From Brachyspira murdochii DSM 12563 (GTDB lineage Bacteria; Spirochaetota; Brachyspiria; Brachyspirales; Brachyspiraceae), in NCBI RefSeq assembly GCF_000092845.1, contig NC_014150.1:1054001-1118000 (forward strand): 64,000 bases of DNA. Reading direction: 5' to 3'. Numbering within the stretch: the first letter of the stretch is position 1; every line of letters begins with the position of its first letter. Positions 28,928 to 38,079 of this stretch are shown one piece after another. Both the position numbers and the translations under genes were made by a program. The notes beneath the pieces are model-generated. The model searched no databases. It saw only the letters and a list, made by a program, of their open reading frames with translations, and had not been told where the DNA came from.

Positions 28928-30296
28928 TTTCTATAGTATCCTCAACTTTCTTTTTAGCCTCTTCAAGTAAAGCCTTGGCCTTATCCCTAGCCTTATAAGC
29001 CTCCTGAACCTTCTCAGCTATAATATTTTGAACATTTTTATCTAAATTTGGAATTTCTATATCACATATAGCATTACTATCAAAAGCTGTTAATATTGTT
29101 CCTTTTGTTATCTTTTTTAATAACTCTTTTATTAAAGTTAATCTAAAAAAACAAAATAATGTTTCAGGATTTATAAATTCATTTTCATTAAAAACTAAAA
29201 AACCAGTTGAACAAAGTAAATTATTCTTATTATTGTAGATTAAAGATGATTTATCTAAAGAACCTTCTACAGATGATATAATAACATCATTATTATTTAA
29301 TAATCTTCTAGCCCTAGATGGTAATTCATATCCGTAATATAATTCTAAATTATTTATAAATCCCATTGAGTCTATATTAGAAAGTTCTATATATTCATAT
29401 TTTTTATTTTTATCTATAGAAACTAATTTATTATTTATTGAATTCAAATCAATTATTTTAATACAACCATTTTTATAAGACTGTATCTTATCCATTATTA
29501 TTTTATATTTTTCCTGATAATACTCTGCATCTATTCGCTTTGCTAATAATGTTTCGCTGTAATTAACTATGGAATAATTAACTTTTTTCTTTTTAATTTC
29601 TAATTTATCAAAGCCAATTTCTTTTTCTAATATTTGATTAGCCTCTTTCATTAAAGAATTAGATTTCTGCCTTTGATTATGAGCCTCCAATACAAGTTTT
29701 TCTATAGACTTTTGAAACTCATCACTGAATATTGGAACTGGTACTTTTCTTACAGATTCTTTATCAATACTTGGAGGAACTGCACCTGTAACTCTTTGAT
29801 GTAAAAAAAGTTGCCCATAATAAGAACTTAAATAAATATATAAATAATGACAATTGATATTATTTATTGGTACAATAGAAAAAAGATTCATTCCCAAAGT
29901 CATTGGTATATTTAAATTTGGAACCTGATATACATTTCCAGGACTTCCAACCTTATTTATAGCTATTTCAAATCCTCTTAATTTTGATTTTTCTAAAAAA
30001 TTATAAGCTGATTCAGATACATATAAAACGTCATTCTCAAAATCATTATTTTCAAGTTCTTTTGTTCTTAAATAGTAAGCATAAGATTTATAATTTAATA
30101 ATGTTACATGGTTTCTTAATGTTTCATAAGAACCATTAGAATGATAATCACCCAATGAATATATAAGTTCCCTTAAATATTTCCATTTATACTTTTTTAT
30201 TTTACTATATGCTATTTCATATTTTGGTAAATAAAACTCGGCATCGAAACGCTTTTCTTTACTTGCTTCGCTAAAATAAACTATAGAATACTGCAT
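28914..30296 (-). CDS. hsdS: type I restriction-modification specificity subunit
   Basis: About 460 residues with two similar halves. Each begins with a Y-S-E segment and a (K/R)R(F/I)DAE(F/Y)Y motif (FSEASKEKRFDAEFYLPKY near residue 8; YSETLLAKRIDAEYYQEKY near 250), has a DNA target-recognition domain, and ends in a long conserved helix (SIEKLVLEAHNQRQKSNSLMKEA; NIIAEKVQEAYKARDKAKALLEEA). Two recognition domains imply a bipartite DNA target. The start at 30296 has AAGGA 9 bases upstream; the longer frame to 30353 would overlap the methylase gene. HsdS guides the methylase and nuclease to their site. Confidence 0.92.
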   Translation of the reverse strand: MQYSIVYFSEASKEKRFDAEFYLPKYEIAYSKIKKYKWKYLRELIYSLGDYHSNGSYETLRNHVTLLNYKSYAYYLRTKELENNDFENDVLYVSESAYNFLEKSKLRGFEIAINKVGSPGNVYQVPNLNIPMTLGMNLFSIVPINNINCHYLYIYLSSYYGQLFLHQRVTGAVPPSIDKESVRKVPVPIFSDEFQKSIEKLVLEAHNQRQKSNSLMKEANQILEKEIGFDKLEIKKKKVNYSIVNYSETLLAKRIDAEYYQEKYKIIMDKIQSYKNGCIKIIDLNSINNKLVSIDKNKKYEYIELSNIDSMGFINNLELYYGYELPSRARRLLNNNDVIISSVEGSLDKSSLIYNNKNNLLCSTGFLVFNENEFINPETLFCFFRLTLIKELLKKITKGTILTAFDSNAICDIEIPNLDKNVQNIIAEKVQEAYKARDKAKALLEEAKKKVEDTIENGER

Positions 30297-30315
30297 ATAA
30301 AAAATCCTTATAAAA

Positions 30316-32346
30316 TTAGTAAGTCCAGAAACTAAATTTTTCTTTCTTAGCAAATTCTATAAATGCCTCAGCTATACCGTCATCTAATGAACCATCATGA
30401 TTATGAAGATCATGATCTTTTATTTTATGTCCATGTTTATCTAAAAGTTCATTGCCGTTTTTATCTTTTGCATATACATATTCTCCGCTATTATCTTTGC
30501 CTGCCTTTTCACTTACAGCAAAAAATATTGGATAGTCTTCTACTTTAGGGCAATAATATAATGGATCTGAATTATCATTATTCCATTTTTGCAAAAATAT
30601 TACGCTTGTTTTTGTTCCTGTATGCGGTTTGAATGTATTTCCATGAAGCCCTACTACTGCAAGTATTCTAGCTTTTTCAGAAATAAAATCTCTTATATAT
30701 TCATCTGTAGCATTATTAAATCTTCCTTGAGGTAAAACCAAAGCTAAACGTCCGCCGTCACGAACAAAATCTAAATTCCTTTCTATAAATAAAATATCCC
30801 TTCCTATAGATTTTTTACCTTTTTTTGCTATTTCATATTTTGCTAATATTCTATGCTCTTTTATCTCACCTGCAAATGGTGGATTAGCAAGTAATAAACA
30901 AAAATCAAATAGTTTATAATCTTCTTTATTAACTGAATGCTTAATTAGATTATTAAATGCTTCTCGGTAATCTGAATCTCTTTTTTCGTCCCAACGTTTC
31001 TTATCATAATCTAATGTGTTAATATGAAGTACATTAGTTTCACCATCACCAGCAATCAAATTCAAAGTTCTTGCAACACGTACAGCTCTTTCATCAAAAT
31101 CAAGCCCAAATATATTTTCTACATATTCTTTTTCATCATCATTAGGTTCTTGTCCGTCAAATAAATGTCCTATCATATTAAACCAAGTATGAACAGGAAA
31201 ACCGCAGCTTCCAGCGGCTGTATCAATCATACTTTCATTTTTATGAGGATTAAGCATTTTCACGCACATATCTATAACATGTCTAGGTGTAAAATATTGT
31301 CCTTTCTCACCTTTGGAGTCTTTATTTATCAAGTATTCAAATGCTTCATCTATTACTTCGAGATTAGAATTAAATAATTTTACTTTCTGTAATGAAGATA
31401 CGCAAACAGCCAAATGAGATGATGAAAGAGAAATTGTACTATTTGCTGGAAATACATTTTTCCACTTTTTCTGGGCTCTTTCAAATAAATCATTTATAGC
31501 TTTTTTTAATTCATCATCATAGCCGTAATTATAAAAACCCAATTTCTTTAATTTTGAAAGTCTACTGTCATTTGAATATTTTAATTCTTTTAATTTTTTT
31601 ATTTTTTCTATAAACGGTTCTTCTTCATCTATATCAGCAAGTGTATATATTGTGGCTTTATCTTTTGAAATTACTGAAAATTCATCATAAAGTTTAGTAA
31701 ATATTAATTTAAAACCTTCTTCAAATACATTAACTCCTGCATTTGCTAATACTTCATCTTCCATATCTTTAATAATTTTTTTTAATGTAATATTTTTCTC
31801 AAGCAGCCGGTCTTCTATCATTAAATCTAATAATGTAAAGGGTTCATTTAAATAATCACTTAATTTTTCTCCTTCTTCTGGTATGCCCTTAATACTTTCA
31901 AAATAATTTGGATCCTTTCTATGCCAATATTCTATATCTATACCATTAGTCCATACAGCAAGAGGTGCACCTGTGGCATTTGTATAGCTTTTTAATTGTT
32001 CCTTACCTTCTTTTTCTTTAGATTTTTTTAATTCTATGATAATTTTTGCATCACCATCTTTATTGTTTATAACAATATCAGCTCTTTTTTTCTCTCTTCC
32101 AAAAGATATTTCACTTTCTAATATTATATCAGAAGGGTTATATTTATAATCTTTCATCAATCTATACAAATATAATTGGCGTACAAGCTCTTCTGGTGTA
32201 GCTTTTATATCTTTATTTCTAATTTGACATTTTATTTTTAGAATATTTTTTTCATCAATCGTACATAATTTTTCTATATGATTTTTTTCTTCATTATTGA
32301 ATAAAGTCAATTTATTTAATTCTTCAGACAAAACAGAATTTTGCAT
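30316..32346 (-). CDS. N6-adenine DNA methylase with N-terminal type I restriction nuclease-like domain
   Basis: 676 residues. Residues about 45-145 resemble the HsdR N-terminal PD-(D/E)xK nuclease domain: SEISFGREKKRADIVI with Asp90 and IIIELKK with Glu105-x-Lys107. After a helical linker comes an HsdM-type methylase: GQYFTPRHV (349-357), SAM motif DTAAGSCGF (375-383) and catalytic NPPF (488-491). Such fusions can combine cutting and methylation in one chain. AGGGT lies upstream of the ATG, and the specificity gene starts 20 bases downstream of its stop. No separate HsdR helicase is in the window, so the system is not a standard three-subunit type I enzyme. Confidence 0.9.
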   Translation of the reverse strand: MQNSVLSEELNKLTLFNNEEKNHIEKLCTIDEKNILKIKCQIRNKDIKATPEELVRQLYLYRLMKDYKYNPSDIILESEISFGREKKRADIVINNKDGDAKIIIELKKSKEKEGKEQLKSYTNATGAPLAVWTNGIDIEYWHRKDPNYFESIKGIPEEGEKLSDYLNEPFTLLDLMIEDRLLEKNITLKKIIKDMEDEVLANAGVNVFEEGFKLIFTKLYDEFSVISKDKATIYTLADIDEEEPFIEKIKKLKELKYSNDSRLSKLKKLGFYNYGYDDELKKAINDLFERAQKKWKNVFPANSTISLSSSHLAVCVSSLQKVKLFNSNLEVIDEAFEYLINKDSKGEKGQYFTPRHVIDMCVKMLNPHKNESMIDTAAGSCGFPVHTWFNMIGHLFDGQEPNDDEKEYVENIFGLDFDERAVRVARTLNLIAGDGETNVLHINTLDYDKKRWDEKRDSDYREAFNNLIKHSVNKEDYKLFDFCLLLANPPFAGEIKEHRILAKYEIAKKGKKSIGRDILFIERNLDFVRDGGRLALVLPQGRFNNATDEYIRDFISEKARILAVVGLHGNTFKPHTGTKTSVIFLQKWNNDNSDPLYYCPKVEDYPIFFAVSEKAGKDNSGEYVYAKDKNGNELLDKHGHKIKDHDLHNHDGSLDDGIAEAFIEFAKKEKFSFWTY

Positions 32347-32411
32347 AAAATAAACCCTAAATATTTTATTTTACCTATCGGACATAGTGAAAAAATTATT
32401 AGATATTTATA

Positions 32412-33524
32412 TTACTTCTTCTTGGGCAAATGCTTTATAATCTGACCTTCAATCTGTATTGATTTTTGTTTTGCATCATAGCCTAAAATCTTGCCGTACA
32501 CTTCTATATAATTTTTAGGTTCTAATGTTACAGTTACATTCACTATTAAATCAGCAACACCTGCAATGTCTTTATCATTAGTGTCGTAAATTAATATTCT
32601 TGCTTTCTTTTTTGGTATGCCGTCAATATTAGTCTGAGTTACTCTGTTTACATCGGCTTTCCATTTCACATATCCGCCATTGTATAGGTCGTAATTCTCT
32701 GCTACTGTAAGATAACTAGGACTCTCTCTGAATATATTGTAGTCTGGTGCTATTACAAATTCTTTTAAAACTCTAAATCGCTCTTTTAAATATTCATTAA
32801 TGTCGCTTTTTAATGCACCGTTTATTATCATAACAGCTTCATTAACAGATGCACTTCTCATATTGTTTTTAGCCTTATCAAACATTTCAGCTACTTCGCG
32901 AGGTGAGTATGTAGGACTTTTTGCACTCTCTGGTATCTTTCCGTCTTCAAGCCCCTCGAATAAGTAAACATTCTCTAGTTTTTCTCTTAACTCTTTTTGA
33001 TCTTTATCAAGAAGTACATATCTTATTTTGGGGTATAATCTGTCTATTGTTATGTATGAAACAAATGTAAGTATAAATGCTATTGGAATAAGAAAAAGAA
33101 ATTTTGATACTGCTATTTTCTTTTTGCCTAGTAAATATGATCTTGGATTAATCTCATCACCTCTAGCATTATTTGTAAGAAATCTTATCCTCTCTATATT
33201 GTCTTTTGCAACTTTATTTTCAGGCTCTAAATCTAATATTCTAAAATACTCTCTCAAAGCATTTTCTCTATGCCCGTTATTAAGACTTATATATGCCTTT
33301 GCAAGCATACCGTTAATACAAAAACTGTCTTCTCTAAGAGCTTTTCTTGAAAGTTCTTCAGCACCATAAAAATCTTTTAAAAATATATCAGCAAATGAAA
33401 GCATAGCAAGTGCATCTGCATCATTTACAATTCTTGATTTATTACTTAGAAGAAACTCCTTTGCTTTTTTATACTTCTTTTTTTTGATTAGAGTATATGC
33501 TGTAGAGGCTATTTTGCTTTTCAT
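32412..33524 (-). CDS. TPR protein with one membrane segment and an extracytoplasmic domain
   Basis: 370 residues. The first 110 are TPR helices (YKKAKEFLLSNKSRI, DFYGAEELSRKALRE, RENALREYFRILDLEPEN). A membrane segment lies at about 140-160 (FLFLIPIAFILTFVSYITI), and the rest is a periplasmic domain ending in beta strands (KNYIEVYGKILGYDAKQKSIQIEGQII). This layout suggests a membrane-spanning scaffold linking cytoplasmic partners to the envelope. I do not recognise the C-terminal family. It is isolated from the restriction locus by about 65 bases and may share a promoter region with the divergent iron-binding gene. Confidence 0.75.
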   Translation of the reverse strand: MKSKIASTAYTLIKKKKYKKAKEFLLSNKSRIVNDADALAMLSFADIFLKDFYGAEELSRKALREDSFCINGMLAKAYISLNNGHRENALREYFRILDLEPENKVAKDNIERIRFLTNNARGDEINPRSYLLGKKKIAVSKFLFLIPIAFILTFVSYITIDRLYPKIRYVLLDKDQKELREKLENVYLFEGLEDGKIPESAKSPTYSPREVAEMFDKAKNNMRSASVNEAVMIINGALKSDINEYLKERFRVLKEFVIAPDYNIFRESPSYLTVAENYDLYNGGYVKWKADVNRVTQTNIDGIPKKKARILIYDTNDKDIAGVADLIVNVTVTLEPKNYIEVYGKILGYDAKQKSIQIEGQIIKHLPKKK

Positions 33525-33651
33525 AATATAGATTACAGTCCTAGTATTAAAATGTTAACATAATTATCGATATTATGATAACTTTTATTAGCATTTTTTT
33601 ATTATGTAAACTTATATGTTATATTATTTATAAAAAACAAGGCATTTTTTA

Positions 33652-33679
33652 TTGACAAAAAAACAATATAATATATTTT
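33652..33679 (+). promoter_or_regulatory. candidate promoter of the first binding-protein gene
   Basis: A perfect TTGACA at 33652-33657 is followed by A/T-rich -10 choices, TATATT at 33672 (14-base spacer) or TATTTT at 33674 (16-base spacer). Spacing is not ideal for either, so the exact -10 is uncertain. It lies about 30-55 bases before the ATG at 33707. Confidence 0.4.
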
Positions 33680-33706
33680 ATTCTAAAATAATTTGGGGAT
33701 AAAGCC

Positions 33707-34750
33707 ATGTATTTTTTTAATAAGTTAGTAAGAATAGTTATGTTGTTAGCTGTATTTGCGATAATATTTTCATGCAGCAAAAATATAAATAATCAAGAAA
33801 AATCATCTTTAGTAATATACTCTCCTTCATCAAGAGATTTTATAGACCCATTAATAGAAGACTTCAAAAGTAAAAATCCAAATATAGAGGTAGAAGTTAT
33901 TATAGCAGGCACAGGTGAATTAATAAAAAGAATAGAAACAGAACAAAATGATCCTCTATGCGATGTTTTAATGGCAGCTAATATTAATTTGGTAAAAAAT
34001 AATCGGAATCTATTTGAAAATTATATAACAACAAATGAAAATGAGATAATGGACAGCTATAAAAACATAGAAGGCTCAATGACTAGATTTATGATAAGCC
34101 CAAGTGTATTAATAGTTAATACTAATCTTATAGGAGATATAAAAATAGAAGGATACAGTGATTTAACTAATGAAAAGTTAAAAGGAAAAATAGCTTTTAA
34201 TGATCCTTCTTCGTCATCATCTTCTTTTAAGCATTTAGTTACTATACTATATACTATGGGTAAAGATGATATAAATAATGCTTGGGATTATATAGAAAAA
34301 TTATGTGCTAATTTAGACGGCAAATTATTAACAGGTTCTTCTGCAGTATACAAAGGAGTTGCCGACAGTGAATATGCTGTAGGACTTACTTTTGAAAATG
34401 CTGCTGCCAATTATGCGGCTGCTGGTTCTCCTGTAAAATTAGTATATATGAAAGAAGGCGTCATAATGGAGCCTGCTGGAATATATATTATAAAAAATGC
34501 TAAAAACTTGGATAATGCCAAAAAGTTCGTTGATTATATGACTAGCTTTGATACTCAAAAGAAAATGAATGATGAACTTAATGCAAGAGCTATAAGAAAA
34601 GATTTAGGCAGTTCTCCTATTTTAGTAAATATAAATGATATTAATGCTATTACAGATAATGCTGAATTAGAAAAAATAGATAATTTTGTAAAAGAAAATC
34701 AGGAAAATTGGCTTGAAAAATTTAAAGATATCATAACATCAAAATTATAA
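33707..34750 (+). CDS. ABC transporter substrate-binding lipoprotein, iron(III) type (copy A)
   Basis: 347 residues with a lipoprotein signal (FAIIFSCSK) and a FbpA/FutA-like fold: SSLVIYSPSSRDFIDPLIEDFKSKNP, VIIAGTGELIKRIETEQNDPLCDVL, and FNDPSSSSSSFKHLVTIL around residue 165. The segment GSSAVYKGVADSEYAVGLTFENAAANY matches the family's ligand-loop region. These proteins carry Fe(III) or related ligands to a two-domain permease. Copy B follows at 34814 with strong similarity, and a permease follows that, so the three genes form one transport operon. Confidence 0.9.
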   Translation: MYFFNKLVRIVMLLAVFAIIFSCSKNINNQEKSSLVIYSPSSRDFIDPLIEDFKSKNPNIEVEVIIAGTGELIKRIETEQNDPLCDVLMAANINLVKNNRNLFENYITTNENEIMDSYKNIEGSMTRFMISPSVLIVNTNLIGDIKIEGYSDLTNEKLKGKIAFNDPSSSSSSFKHLVTILYTMGKDDINNAWDYIEKLCANLDGKLLTGSSAVYKGVADSEYAVGLTFENAAANYAAAGSPVKLVYMKEGVIMEPAGIYIIKNAKNLDNAKKFVDYMTSFDTQKKMNDELNARAIRKDLGSSPILVNINDINAITDNAELEKIDNFVKENQENWLEKFKDIITSKL

Positions 34751-34813
34751 CAATATAAAAAATAATATTGTTTGATTTAATACACATATATATAAAAAAA
34801 TAGGAGCAATCTT

Positions 34814-35818
34814 ATGAAAAAAGTTATTTTATTATTTCTAATATCAATAATAATATTTGCATCTTCATGTTCAAAAAAAGAAGATAATCAAAACAGTTTA
34901 GTAATTTATACTCCTGCAACTAGATTTTTTATTGACAGATTGGCAGAAGATTTTAAGCAAAAAAATCCTGATATAAACGTAGAAATTATTATAGCTGGTA
35001 CTGCTGAAATAATAAAAAGAATAGAAGCAGAAAAAAATGATCCTTTAGGCGATATATTTTTTGCTGCAAATGAAAATATACTTAAATACAATTCCAGTCT
35101 TTTTGAAGAATATGTTTCAACAAATGCTGATAATATATATGATGATTACAGAAGCAAAGAAAAATATATCACTGGTTTTATGCTAAGCCCAAGTGTATTA
35201 ATAATAAATACAAATTTGATAAAAGATATAAAAATAGAAGGATATGCTGATTTACTTAATCCTGCATTAAAAGGACAAATAGCATTCAATGATCCTACAA
35301 CGTCATCATCTTCTTTTGAACAATTAGTTAATATGCTTTATGCTATGGGAGAAGGTAATCCGGATAATGGCTGGGATTATGTTGAGAAATTATATGCTAA
35401 TTTGGACGGCAAACTTTTAAGCAGCTCCTCTGCAGTATATAAAGGAGTCGCTGATAGTGAATATGCAGTTGGGCTTACTTTTGAAAGTGCTGCTGCCAAC
35501 TATATACATACAGGCTCTCCTATAGAAGTAGTATATATGAAAGAGGGAGTACTTACTAAAGCTCATTCTATGGCTATAATAAAAAATGCTAAACATTTAG
35601 AAAATGCCAAAAAATTTGTTGACTATGTAACAAGCTATGAAGCCCAGAAAATCATTAATGATGAGTTATTTACAAGAGCAATAATAAAAAATTTGGAAGG
35701 CTCTGAAATACTTATACCTCTTGAAAACATCAATGATATAAAAGAAGATGAAGAGATGGTTGATAAAAATAAAGATGCTTGGCTTGAAAAGTTTAAAAAT
35801 ATAGTTACAGGATCATAA
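34814..35818 (+). CDS. ABC transporter substrate-binding lipoprotein, iron(III) type (copy B)
   Basis: 334 residues with a lipoprotein signal (IFASSCSKKE). It is collinear with copy A: LVIYTPATRFFIDRLAEDFKQKNPDINVEIIIAGTAE, FNDPTTSSSSFEQLVNMLYAMGEG and SSSAVYKGVADSEYAVGLTFESAAANY. Differences in the C-terminal lobe (VLTKAHSMAIIKNAKHL versus VIMEPAGIYIIKNAKNL) may alter the ligand. Tandem duplication with divergence is likely. AGGAGC lies about 7 bases before the ATG. It precedes the permease gene by 76 bases. Confidence 0.9.
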   Translation: MKKVILLFLISIIIFASSCSKKEDNQNSLVIYTPATRFFIDRLAEDFKQKNPDINVEIIIAGTAEIIKRIEAEKNDPLGDIFFAANENILKYNSSLFEEYVSTNADNIYDDYRSKEKYITGFMLSPSVLIINTNLIKDIKIEGYADLLNPALKGQIAFNDPTTSSSSFEQLVNMLYAMGEGNPDNGWDYVEKLYANLDGKLLSSSSAVYKGVADSEYAVGLTFESAAANYIHTGSPIEVVYMKEGVLTKAHSMAIIKNAKHLENAKKFVDYVTSYEAQKIINDELFTRAIIKNLEGSEILIPLENINDIKEDEEMVDKNKDAWLEKFKNIVTGS

Positions 35819-35894
35819 CTATATTGTATATAAAAAGCTGCTTAAAAAATAAAAATGCACAAATACTAAAAATATACTAATTAGAACTATAATT

Positions 35895-37559
35895 ATGAAA
35901 AATAATATAAAATATTTTTTCAAAAAAATGGACTTTTGGACATATATTACGTTTTTAATTGTTTTAATATTTGCTTTATTTTTAGTTTATCCGTTATTTT
36001 CACTTTTTTTAAGCAGCTTTAAAGATATAAAAACAGATGCTTGGACATTTGGTAATTTTATCAAATTCTTTACAAAAAAATATTACTACAGCACATTAAT
36101 AAACAGTTTTACAGTAACTATCTCTGTAACAATTCTTGCTGTATTAATAGGCACTCCTTTGGCATATTGTATGAAGATATATAATATAAAAGGTAAAAAA
36201 ACAGCAGAAATATTAATAATAATATCTATGATGTCTCCTGCCTTTATAGGTGCTTATTCATGGATACTGCTGCTTGGAAGAAATGGAGTTATAACCAGAT
36301 TTTTTTCATATATAGGTATTAATATTCCTACAATATACGGCTTTGGAGGAATACTTTTAGTTTTTTCATTGAAATTATATCCTTTTATATTTATGTATGT
36401 AAGCGGAGCTCTAAACAAAATAGATTATTCTCTTTTGGAAGCTTCAGAAAGTTTAGGAGCTTCAAGCTTTATAAGAAATATTACTGTTACTATACCTTTA
36501 ATAAAACCTACTATACTTTCTGCAAGTCTTATTATATTTATGAATGCATTAGCTGATTTCGGTACTCCTATGCTAATAGGAGAAGGTTATAGAACTATGC
36601 CTACTATGATATATTCTGAGTTTATAAGCGAGGTTGGAAGTAATGCTAATTTTTCTGCTTCTATGTCTGTTATAATGATAGTTATTACAACAATAATGTT
36701 TATTATACAAAAATATATTGTAAATAAAAAATCTTATGCAGCTAATTCTATAAATACTATAAAGCCAAAAAATATAAAAGGTATTAAATCAGTATTAATT
36801 CATCTATTTTTATATGTTTTAATATTTATTTCTTTACTTCCTCAAATAACAGTTATATATACTTCATTTCTTAAAACCAACAGATCAGTATTTACTAATG
36901 AATACTCACTTGAAAGCTATATAACAATATTTCATTCACTAGCATCATCTATAAAAAATACATATATATACGGCATAATAACAATTATATTAATAATCAT
37001 AATAGGAATGCTTACAGCTTATATAACATCAAGAAGAAAAAATGTACTAACAAATATAATTGATATAGTATCAATGTTTCCATATGTAATACCGGGTTCA
37101 ATATTAGGAATAACATTTTTACTTGCCTTTAATAAACCGCCTATAATATTAACTGGAACTTCCATCATTATTATAATATCATTAGTAATAAGAAGACTTC
37201 CATATACATTAAGATCTAGTTCAGCTATACTCTATCAAATAAATAAAAATGTTGAAGAGGCTTCCATAAGTCTTGGTGCCTCTCAATTAAAAACATTTTT
37301 TAATATCACATCAAAATTAATGCTTTCAGGTGTATTATCAGGGGCTGTACTTAGCTGGATTACAGTTATTAATGAATTAAGCTCTTCTATTATACTTTAT
37401 ACTACAAAATCGCGTACAATGTCTGTAGCTATTTATCAGGAAGTTATTAGAGCAAGCTACGGAACAGCCGCTGCACTTTCTACTATACTTACATTTACTA
37501 CTATCATATCACTTATTATATTTTTTAAGATAAGCCGTCAAAAAGAAATAAGCCTATAA
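35895..37559 (+). CDS. fused two-domain ABC permease, iron(III) type
   Basis: 554 residues forming about twelve membrane helices in two permease halves. Each half has an EAA-type loop: LLEASESLGASSFIRNITVTIP near residue 190 and EEASISLGASQLKTFFNITSKLM near residue 455. This fused form is typical of FbpB/AfuB/ThiP-type importers. It would use the two adjacent binding proteins. No ATP-binding subunit gene follows; a terminator-like hairpin comes next, so the ATPase must be elsewhere or shared. Confidence 0.92.
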   Translation: MKNNIKYFFKKMDFWTYITFLIVLIFALFLVYPLFSLFLSSFKDIKTDAWTFGNFIKFFTKKYYYSTLINSFTVTISVTILAVLIGTPLAYCMKIYNIKGKKTAEILIIISMMSPAFIGAYSWILLLGRNGVITRFFSYIGINIPTIYGFGGILLVFSLKLYPFIFMYVSGALNKIDYSLLEASESLGASSFIRNITVTIPLIKPTILSASLIIFMNALADFGTPMLIGEGYRTMPTMIYSEFISEVGSNANFSASMSVIMIVITTIMFIIQKYIVNKKSYAANSINTIKPKNIKGIKSVLIHLFLYVLIFISLLPQITVIYTSFLKTNRSVFTNEYSLESYITIFHSLASSIKNTYIYGIITIILIIIIGMLTAYITSRRKNVLTNIIDIVSMFPYVIPGSILGITFLLAFNKPPIILTGTSIIIIISLVIRRLPYTLRSSSAILYQINKNVEEASISLGASQLKTFFNITSKLMLSGVLSGAVLSWITVINELSSSIILYTTKSRTMSVAIYQEVIRASYGTAAALSTILTFTTIISLIIFFKISRQKEISL

Positions 37560-37662
37560 ACTATTATTTGTATAACATGTAGAATTTTGTATAATATGTA
37601 AAATATTACACGTAAAAGTTGTAAATTAAGTCATTTATTTAAAAATATTTTTAAATTCTGTA

Positions 37663-37780
37663 TTGACAAAACCGATATATAGTATACTATACATATTAGA
37701 TTGTTTTTATTTTTTATCATATGTTTTCTTAAAAATGCCTATCAAGTAAAACCCCATTTATTTGATAGGCTGTTTTTTAT
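37663..37780 (+). ncRNA. candidate small RNA or orphan transcript ending in a strong terminator
   Basis: A perfect TTGACA at 37663-37668 is followed by TATACT at 37683 (14-base spacer) or TATACA at 37688 (19-base spacer), then about 40-50 bases without an open frame, and then a hairpin with arms GCCTATCAA and TTTGATAGGC followed by a T-rich tail. This is the layout of a short RNA gene of about 85 bases. The promoter spacing is imperfect, and the hairpin could simply end the permease operon, so this is a weak call. Confidence 0.3.
37737..37778. terminator. rho-independent terminator, probably bidirectional
   Basis: GCCTATCAA (37737-37745) and TTTGATAGGC (37761-37770) form a stem of at least 9 pairs; TGTTTTTTAT follows on the + strand, and TTTTT follows on the - strand. 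It lies between the ABC permease gene and the convergent small membrane-protein gene and could serve both. Confidence 0.8.
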
Positions 37781-37817
37781 CACATATAAAAAATTGATAA
37801 TTAATACTAAAATAAAT

Positions 37818-38054
37818 CTAATCTTTTTTATTAATTAAAAATTCTCTCGCTAAAAATATGCTGAACACTATAAGTATAATACCGCTTATAGCTGCACTTA
37901 TATACGGTGTAACTCCAAATAATAATGATATAATAGCCGTTGTTACAGTGGCTAATATAATGACTATTAATTCTAATATCACAAGCACTATAATTCTTTT
38001 TTTATTAATAGGCTTTTTTTCTTCTGGTTTTTTATATGGTATTGGTTTTCTCAT
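37818..38054 (-). CDS. small two-helix membrane protein
   Basis: 78 residues with a Lys/Pro-rich N-terminus (MRKPIPYKKPEEKKPINKKR) and two membrane segments (about 22-45 and 49-70), with GVTPYISAAISG between and within them. The positive N-terminus should stay in the cytoplasm. It lies 25 bases downstream of birA on the same strand and is probably co-transcribed. No family recognised. Confidence 0.65.
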   Translation of the reverse strand: MRKPIPYKKPEEKKPINKKRIIVLVILELIVIILATVTTAIISLLFGVTPYISAAISGIILIVFSIFLAREFLINKKD

Positions 38055-38079
38055 AATTACCTTCCATTTAAGTTTATTT

